Assembly: GCF_000498395.2 (NCBI RefSeq) | Contig: NZ_CP010979.1 | Span: forward strand, 248,001 to 312,000 | Direction: 5' to 3' | Length of the DNA stretch: 64,000 bases | From: Pseudomonas putida S13.1.2 | GTDB lineage: Bacteria; Pseudomonadota; Gammaproteobacteria; Pseudomonadales; Pseudomonadaceae | Shown: positions 58,601 through 64,000 of the stretch, in pieces | Layout: each line of letters opens with the position of its first letter | Position numbering within the stretch: the stretch's first letter is position 1 | Program-made: the position numbers and the translations under genes | Notes under the pieces: generated by a model | Told to the model about the DNA's origin: nothing | The model's input: only the letters and a program-made list of their open reading frames with translations | Database searches by the model: none

Positions 58601-61600
58601 CCCGCGCACTTCGTGGTGCTCACGGCCATGCCACTGACGCCAAACGGCAAGCTCGACCGCAAGGCTTTGCCAGCGCCGGACCTGAGCGTGACCCCGCGCA
58701 GCTTCGTGGCGCCGGTCACAACCCTGGAGCAGCGCCTGGCTCAGATCTGGCAACAGGTGCTCAAGCTGGACCGGGTGGGGCTGTACGACAACTTCTTCGA
58801 GTTAGGTGGCGATTCGATCATTTCGCTGCAGATGGTCAGCCGTGCCCGTCGCGAAGGTATCGCCTTGGCGGCCAAGGACGTGTTCGAGCATCAGACCGTC
58901 CAGGGTCTGGCCAGTGTCGCCCGCGAAGTGGCCAGCACCGTTGCAGAGCAGGCGCCGGTCACTGGCGCAGCGCCCTTGACACCTATCCAGCAGGCCTTCT
59001 TCGAGCGGGCCGTGGCGCAACCTCATCACTGGAACCAGAGCCTGGTGCTCACCCCGCGCGAGGCGCTGCAACCTGAGCCCTTGGCCCGTGCACTGGCCAC
59101 GCTCGTGGCCCATCACGATGCGCTGCGCCTGCGCTTTACCGAGCAGCAGGGCCAATGGCAGGCCGAATACGCCGGCATTGCCGATGCGCCGCTGCTCAGG
59201 ACCTTCCAGGCGGCGGACGCTGACGCCTTCACGGCCTGCGCCGATGGTGTACAGCGCAGCCTCGACCTGGCTCACGGGCCGCTGTTGCAAGCAATGCTCG
59301 CCGACTGGGCTGACGGCTCCCAGCGCCTGCTATTGGTGATCCATCATCTGGCGGTCGATGGCGTGTCCTGGCGTGTGCTGCTCGAAGACCTTGAGCAAGC
59401 CTATGCCGCCGCGCTGCGCGGCGAGACTGCGGTGCTTGCGGCCAAGACCCATGCCTTCAAGGGCTGGGCCGAGCGCCTGCAAGCCCTGGCAGTGGCCAAG
59501 ACGCCGGAGCTTGGGTTCTGGCAGCAGCAACTCAGCGGTGGGGAAGACCGCTTGCCTGGCCAGCGCGAGGGCACCGGCCTGCTGGGCAACAGCCGTAGCG
59601 TGCGTAGCCGCTTGAGCGAGGCCATGACCCGCAAGCTGCTGCAGCAGGCGCCTGCTGCCTATCGCACCCAGATCAACGACCTGCTGCTCAGCGCCCTGGC
59701 GCGGGTGCTGTGCGACTGGACCGGTCGCGACGAGGTACTGGTACGCCTGGAAGGCCATGGCCGTGAGGCGCTGTTCGAGGACGTCGACCTTTCCCGTACC
59801 GTGGGCTGGTTCACCGCATTGTACCCGGTGCGCCTCACTCCAGCCGCCGAGTACGGCGCCAGCATCAAGGCGATCAAGGAACAACTGCGGGCGGTACCCG
59901 ACAAGGGCGTGGGTTACGGCCTGCTGCGCTACCTGGGCCAGCCCGATGCACGCAGCACCCTGGCTGCCTTGCCCGAGGGTGCGGTGCTGTTCAACTACCT
60001 GGGCCAGTTTGACCAGAGCTTCGATGCCGAACAGGGCTGGCTGCGCCCGGCCCGCGAGAGCGCCGGTGCCAGCCAGAGCCCGGAGGCGGCGCTTGATACG
60101 CCCCTGAGCATCAACGGCCAGGTGTATGGCGGGGTGCTGGAGCTGGGCTTCAGTTTCGACGACCAGGTGCTGGATACAGCCGCGGTCGAGGCCTTGGCCG
60201 AACGCTACACACAAGTGCTTGAAGCCATGATCGAGCATTGCTGCCAGGCCTCGGCCGGTGCGCTGACGCCGTCGGATGTACCGCTGGCGCACCTGGACCA
60301 GGCGAGGCTGGACGCGTTGCCTCTGGCGCCTTCGCTGGTCGAGGACATCTACCCGCTGGCGCCCCTGCAGCAAGGCATGCTGTTCCACGCCTTGTACGGC
60401 GCGGGCAATGGCGACTACGTCAACCAGATGCGTGTGGATGTGCAGGGCCTGGACGTCGCAGCCTTCCGCGCGGCCTGGCAAGCCGTGGTGCAGCAGCATG
60501 AAACCCTGCGAGCCAACTTCCTGGCGGATGCCGAGCCGCCGTTGCAGGTTATTCGCCGCACGGTCGAAGTACCGTGCCTCGAGCTGGACTGGCGCAACGT
60601 GCAGTGCACTGCCGAAACGCTCGCAGCCTGGGCCGCTGAAGACCGGCTGGCAGGCTTCGACCTGCTGCACGACCCGCTGCTGCGCCTGGCGCTGCTGCGC
60701 ACGGGTGAAGACAGCCATCACCTGGTAATGACCAGCCATCACATCATGCTCGATGGCTGGAGCCTGTCGCAGATGCTTGCCGAAGTCCTGCAACGCTATG
60801 CCGGCCAGCCGGTGCACCGTGGGCCAGGACGGTATCGCGACTACATCGCCTGGCTGCAACGCCAGGACGTCAGCCGCAGCGAACAGTTCTGGCGCGGTCA
60901 GCTGGCGCCGGTGAACGAGCCGACTCGCCTGGCCCGTTGCGTGGGCACCGTTGCGGCCGTCGGTGGCTACGGTCAGCACGGCGTGGTGCTGGATGCTGCG
61001 CGCACGCGAGTGCTGGCCGACTTCGCCCGCCGTCAGCGCGTCACCCTCAACACCCTGGTGCAAGCGGCCTGGGCGCTGCTGCTGCAACGCTATACCGGCC
61101 AGGCCAGCGTTGCCTTTGGTGCCACCGTCGCCGGTCGCCCGGCCGAGCTGCCAGGCATCGAGCAGCAACTGGGGCTGTTCATCAATACCCTGCCGGTGAT
61201 TGCCACCCCCGACGCGACTGCTTCGGTCGGCCAGTGGTTGAGCCAGTTGCAGGGCACCAACCTGGCCCTGCGCGAGCATGAGCACACGCCGCTGTACGAT
61301 GTACAGCGCTGGGCCGGCTTTGCCGGTGAAGCGCTGTTTGACAGTGTGCTGGTGTTCGAAAACTACCCGGTGGCCGAGGCGTTACAGCAAGGGCCAATCA
61401 CCGGCTTGCGCTTTGGCGAAGTGGCGAGCCAGGAGCAAACCCACTACCCGCTGACGCTGGTGGTGGGTGTGCATGATCAATTGTCCTTCCAGTTCAGCCA
61501 TGCGTTGGGGCATTTCGATGCGCCGGCGATCGCACGCATTGCCGCGCATTTCGTGCGGTTGCTCGAAGCCTTGGCGCAAGATGCGGCCAACGCCGTCGGC

Positions 61601-63502
61601 AACCTGCCGATGTTCGCTGCGCACGAGCACACCGCGTTGCTGGCTGACTGGAACCCAGTGCTGGCCGACTACCCCAGCCAGGCCTGCCTGCACCAGTTGA
61701 TCGAAGCCCAGGCCGCACGCCACCCGCACGCCACCGCCCTGGTGTTCGAAGGCCAGCACCTGAGCTACGGCGAACTCAACCGCCGCGCCAACCGTATCGC
61801 CCACCACCTGCGTCAGCTGGGCGTCGGGCCGGACGTGCTGGTGGGGCTGGCGGTAGAGCGCAGCCTGGAAATGGTCGTGGGCCTGGTGGCCATCCTCAAG
61901 GCCGGTGGCGCCTACCTGCCACTGGACCCGGACTCTCCCGGCGACCGCCTGGCCTACATCATCGACGACGCCGGCCTCACGTTGCTGCTGGCCCAGCAGC
62001 ATTTGCGCGGGGTGTTGTCGGTTCCGCCGAATGTGCAGTGCCTGGCGCTGGAAACGGCAGGCGAGGGCTGCCCGGAGCACAACCCGGTCAACCTGACCAC
62101 TGCGGCCAACCTGGCCTACGTGATCTACACCTCCGGCTCCACCGGCAAGCCCAAGGGAACGTTGCTGCCCCATCACAATGTGCTGCGCCTGTTCGAGGCT
62201 ACGGCGCGGGACTTCGCCTTCGACGAAAGCGATGTGTGGACCCTGTTCCACTCCTATGCCTTCGATTTCTCGGTGTGGGAGATCTTCGGCGCGCTGCTGT
62301 ACGGGGGCCGTCTGGTGATCGTGCCGCGTGCGGTGACCCGTTCGCCGGAGGACTTCCACAAGTTGCTCGCCGCCGAGCAGGTCACGGTGCTCAACCAGAC
62401 CCCGTCGGCCTTCAAGCAGTTGATGCCGGTGGCCTGTGCATCGGACAAAGGCCTGGCCCTGCGCCATGTGGTGTTCGGGGGTGAAGCCCTGGAAATTGCC
62501 AGCCTGGCGCCGTGGTTCGAGCGCTTCGGCGACCAGGCGCCACGGCTGATCAACATGTACGGCATCACCGAAACCACGGTGCACGTGACCTTCCGCCCGG
62601 TGACCCTGGCGGACCTGGGCAGCCAGGCGGTCAGCCCGATCGGCCGGGCCATCGACGACTTGTCCTGGTACGTGCTCGATGGCGCGCTGAACCCGGTGGC
62701 ACCGGGCTGCACCGGCGAGCTGCATGTGGGCCGCGCGGGCCTGGCCCGTGGTTACCTGGGCCGCCCGGCACTCACCGCCGAGCGCTTCATTCCCGACCCG
62801 TTCGCCGGTGACGGTGGCCGCCTGTACCGCACCGGCGACCTGGCCAATGCCGGCCTCGACGGGGCGGTGGAGTACATCGGGCGCATCGACCATCAGGTGA
62901 AAATTCGCGGCTTCCGCATCGAGTTGGGCGAGATCGCCGCGCAACTGCACCAGCACCCTTTGGTGCGCGAAGCCGCAGTGGTGGACGTCGACGGCCCGTT
63001 GGGCAAACAACTGGTCGGGTATCTGGTACCCAAGGACACCAGCGCGGATCCGCGCGAGGTGCTCAAGGCGCACCTGAAGACCGTACTGCCGGATTACATG
63101 GTGCCGGCGCACCTGGTGTTAGTGGTGCGCCTGCCGCTGACCACCAACGGCAAGCTCGACCGCAAGGCGTTGCCCGCGCCGGAAGTTGAACAGCAGGCGT
63201 ACGTGGCGCCAGTCGGCGAGATCGAGCAGCAGGTCGCGGCGATCTGGGCCGATGTGTTGAAAGTCGAACAGGTCGGTCGCGACGACGATTTCTTCGAACT
63301 GGGCGGCCATTCGCTGCTCTCGCTCACGGTCATTTCCCGGCTGCAACTGCAGCTTGGCCTGACCGTAAAACCGGAATTGATCTTCCAGTTCCCCAAACTG
63401 GCTGAATTTGCCGAGGCCTTGAACGTTAGAGAGGAGGACAGTTTTGAAGAGAAGCTTCGTCGCTTGAGCTTCCTTGCCGAAGACCTGGAGTCGGTCGAAT
63501 GA
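55697..63502 (+). CDS. Pyoverdine peptide NRPS, two modules (D-residue with acidic pocket, Thr)
   Basis: A 2601-residue synthetase of order C-A-T-E-C-A-T. The first C carries HHIVSDAW, with Ala replacing the usual Gly. A1 pocket residues read DGEIYAGVTK; Glu at pocket position three suggests a cationic or hydroxyornithine side chain. T1 is LGGDSIISLQ near 1036. The epimerase begins at LTPIQQAFF near 1093 with HHLAVDGVSWR. The second C (EDIYPLAPLQQG near 1548, HHIMLDGW near 1680) is of the DCL type expected after an epimerase. A2 reads DFWNVGMVHK, a Thr code. T2 is LGGHSLLSLTV near 2535. The gene starts one base past the stop of the upstream NRPS and overlaps the next NRPS by 4 nt (ATGA). Confidence 0.93.
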   Translation: MQHNTQLEMVQRFVQLPLAQRRLFLEKLAAKGMSLAQFPLGPLRSGEGPWPVSYAQERQWFLWQLEPQSTAYHMPTVLRLSGALDVDALQRALDALIVRHEALRTVFIETDDGLRQQVLPAASLPVRTEVLCGELDAAIEAEVAQPFDLRHGPLLRLALLQEGPERHVLVLTLHHIVSDAWSMQRLVAELVQLYAGQGELPALPIQYADYALWQRSWMEAGERDRQLGYWREALSGEQPLLELPFDRARPARQSHCGERVELHLPAAAAQALHTLAKTTASTPFVILLAAFQATLHRYSGQADIRVGVPIANRTRLETQGLIGFFVNTQVLRAELDGQLTFNEVLDQVRARTQAAQAHQELPFEQLVDALQPERSLSHSPLFQVMFNHQSGGRSGQGLAGLPGLSVQSLERTTRTSHFDLVLDTWDGAEGIHAAFTFATDLFERATIERFSQHWAHLLEAALADPAQRLSELPLMTPSDTTAQIAQWNRGAVARPSSLLVHQLFEAQAQQAPDAPAILFGEQVLSYAEVNRRANRLAHALISRGIGAESRVAILLPRSAEVLVSFLAVHKAGAAYVPLDVAYPQDRLQYMVQDSRAALIVTDRIRIAELALDETRALALDDVGRASYAETNPQLAICEESLAYVIYTSGSTGLPKGVAVPFGALSMHIQAAGARYQTSPADCMLHFMSFAFDGSHEGWMHPLINGGRVLVRDDEIWSPEHTYEQMKRHGVTIGIFPPVYIQQLAEHAEHDGQPPAVRIYCAGGDAVSQASYDLVRRALRPDWFINGYGPTETVVTPLLWKAGHDEPCPGAYAPIGDLVGSRSAYVLDDHLALQPVGLSGELYLGGQGVARGYLDRAALTAERFVPDPFGGGGGRLYRSGDLTRYTAGGVVEYQGRVDHQVKVRGFRIELGEIEARLLELDAVSEAVVVAQDTGNGKRLVAYMVAVGEGQALVESVRAQLRQQLPEYMIPAHFVVLTAMPLTPNGKLDRKALPAPDLSVTPRSFVAPVTTLEQRLAQIWQQVLKLDRVGLYDNFFELGGDSIISLQMVSRARREGIALAAKDVFEHQTVQGLASVAREVASTVAEQAPVTGAAPLTPIQQAFFERAVAQPHHWNQSLVLTPREALQPEPLARALATLVAHHDALRLRFTEQQGQWQAEYAGIADAPLLRTFQAADADAFTACADGVQRSLDLAHGPLLQAMLADWADGSQRLLLVIHHLAVDGVSWRVLLEDLEQAYAAALRGETAVLAAKTHAFKGWAERLQALAVAKTPELGFWQQQLSGGEDRLPGQREGTGLLGNSRSVRSRLSEAMTRKLLQQAPAAYRTQINDLLLSALARVLCDWTGRDEVLVRLEGHGREALFEDVDLSRTVGWFTALYPVRLTPAAEYGASIKAIKEQLRAVPDKGVGYGLLRYLGQPDARSTLAALPEGAVLFNYLGQFDQSFDAEQGWLRPARESAGASQSPEAALDTPLSINGQVYGGVLELGFSFDDQVLDTAAVEALAERYTQVLEAMIEHCCQASAGALTPSDVPLAHLDQARLDALPLAPSLVEDIYPLAPLQQGMLFHALYGAGNGDYVNQMRVDVQGLDVAAFRAAWQAVVQQHETLRANFLADAEPPLQVIRRTVEVPCLELDWRNVQCTAETLAAWAAEDRLAGFDLLHDPLLRLALLRTGEDSHHLVMTSHHIMLDGWSLSQMLAEVLQRYAGQPVHRGPGRYRDYIAWLQRQDVSRSEQFWRGQLAPVNEPTRLARCVGTVAAVGGYGQHGVVLDAARTRVLADFARRQRVTLNTLVQAAWALLLQRYTGQASVAFGATVAGRPAELPGIEQQLGLFINTLPVIATPDATASVGQWLSQLQGTNLALREHEHTPLYDVQRWAGFAGEALFDSVLVFENYPVAEALQQGPITGLRFGEVASQEQTHYPLTLVVGVHDQLSFQFSHALGHFDAPAIARIAAHFVRLLEALAQDAANAVGNLPMFAAHEHTALLADWNPVLADYPSQACLHQLIEAQAARHPHATALVFEGQHLSYGELNRRANRIAHHLRQLGVGPDVLVGLAVERSLEMVVGLVAILKAGGAYLPLDPDSPGDRLAYIIDDAGLTLLLAQQHLRGVLSVPPNVQCLALETAGEGCPEHNPVNLTTAANLAYVIYTSGSTGKPKGTLLPHHNVLRLFEATARDFAFDESDVWTLFHSYAFDFSVWEIFGALLYGGRLVIVPRAVTRSPEDFHKLLAAEQVTVLNQTPSAFKQLMPVACASDKGLALRHVVFGGEALEIASLAPWFERFGDQAPRLINMYGITETTVHVTFRPVTLADLGSQAVSPIGRAIDDLSWYVLDGALNPVAPGCTGELHVGRAGLARGYLGRPALTAERFIPDPFAGDGGRLYRTGDLANAGLDGAVEYIGRIDHQVKIRGFRIELGEIAAQLHQHPLVREAAVVDVDGPLGKQLVGYLVPKDTSADPREVLKAHLKTVLPDYMVPAHLVLVVRLPLTTNGKLDRKALPAPEVEQQAYVAPVGEIEQQVAAIWADVLKVEQVGRDDDFFELGGHSLLSLTVISRLQLQLGLTVKPELIFQFPKLAEFAEALNVREEDSFEEKLRRLSFLAEDLESVE

Positions 63503-64000
63503 ACAATGAGTTGGCAGTTGGCATCATCCGGCGCTTCATCAAGCTCCCGCTTGAGAAGCGCAGACAGTACTTGCAGCAGATGCTCGCCGAAGGCATTTCC
63601 CCGGCTAACCTGCCTATTCCCGAGCTGCGCTCGGGGGTGGAGCGGTTGCCGTTGTCCTTTGCCCAGCAGCGCCAGTGGTTCCTGTGGCAGATGGAGCCGC
63701 ACAGCGCGGCGTACCACATCCCGACGGTGCTGCGCCTGCGCGGCGAGCTGGACCTGGCCGCGCTGGAAGCGGCCTTCGCGGCGCTGATCGCGCGCCACGA
63801 AACCCTGCGCACGACCTTTGTCCTGGACGGCGAAGCGCCGGTCCAGCGGGTGCATGAGCCACTGCCACTGCCCCTTGAGGTGTCGCCTCGGGTGGACGAA
63901 AGCGCCCTGCAGGCGACCATTGCCCAAGAGATTGCCCGGCCGTTCGACCTGGAACAGGGGCCGTTGTTGCGGGTGCGCCTGTTACAGCAGGCGGCGGATG
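63499..64000 (+). CDS. Third pyoverdine peptide NRPS, N-terminal part, cut by the window edge
   Basis: The frame opens with ATG 63499, overlapping the upstream NRPS stop (ATGA), and stays open to the edge. The N-terminal helix ELAVGIIRRFIKLPLEKRRQYL resembles the docking-like N-termini of the two preceding NRPSs. The start of a condensation domain follows ([48 protein letters not shown]), but the HHxxxDG motif lies beyond the window. By synteny it should contain the remaining modules and the terminal thioesterase that releases the peptide. Confidence 0.9.
   Translation, partial: MNNELAVGIIRRFIKLPLEKRRQYLQQMLAEGISPANLPIPELRSGVERLPLSFAQQRQWFLWQMEPHSAAYHIPTVLRLRGELDLAALEAAFAALIARHETLRTTFVLDGEAPVQRVHEPLPLPLEVSPRVDESALQATIAQEIARPFDLEQGPLLRVRLLQQAAD

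Noticed and set aside
55200..63502. Thioesterase release domain in the visible NRPS genes
   Set aside because: Neither complete peptide NRPS has a GHSxG thioesterase after its last carrier domain; release must be encoded beyond the right edge.

Overview
The window is chromosomal DNA of a fluorescent Pseudomonas, most likely of the P. putida group. The evidence is the gene order apt-anr-hemN-cco followed by pvdS/pvdL and the dat-syrP-NRPS block, high-GC codon use throughout, many Pseudomonas-type REP palindromes (core GTGGGAGCGG or GTAGGAGCGG), and an IS110-family element lying beside a REP. I found no rRNA, tRNA, CRISPR or phage genes.

Left block (about 1-17 kb): a cut-off IS110-family transposase, apt, the oxygen sensor gene anr, hemN with a perfect Anr box, and the cbb3 oxidase region. 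That region holds the assembly genes ccoGHIS plus a TauE/DsbD_2-like membrane protein, then two tandem complete ccoNOQP operons. All read leftwards. The second operon has a strong Anr box (TTGAC-N4-ATCAA); the first has a weaker one and an AT-rich palindrome upstream. Together the block covers low-oxygen respiration and its haem and copper supply.

Middle accessory genes (16.3-19.0 kb): an alpha/beta hydrolase, ppnP, a DEDDh exonuclease and a periplasmic solute-binding protein.

Pyoverdine part 1 (19.0-34.1 kb): a siderophore-type GNAT acetyltransferase, the iron-starvation sigma factor gene pvdS/pfrI with a Fur box, and the 4317-residue chromophore synthetase PvdL (acyl-AMP ligase, then modules for Glu, D-Tyr and Dab).

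Insert between the pyoverdine parts (34.1-46.1 kb): a leftward thiol-redox operon (dsbD, TlpA-like, dsbG), then a rightward operon for a periplasmic molybdenum hydroxylase (Tat-type large subunit, 2Fe-2S subunit, tri-haem cytochrome c, XdhC, MocA-like) and a two-component system.

Pyoverdine part 2 (46.2-64.0 kb): dat (pvdH), a SyrP-like aspartyl hydroxylase, an MbtH-like protein, a collapsed thioesterase remnant, and three consecutive NRPS genes, the last cut by the window edge. Residues read from the adenylation pockets predict Asp, Gly, a D-configured residue with an acidic pocket (cationic or hydroxyornithine-like) and Thr. Perfect TAAAT-N16-CGT iron-starvation boxes precede the acetyltransferase, dat and the first NRPS, and a one-mismatch version precedes pvdL. 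The scattered pyoverdine genes therefore look like one PvdS regulon.
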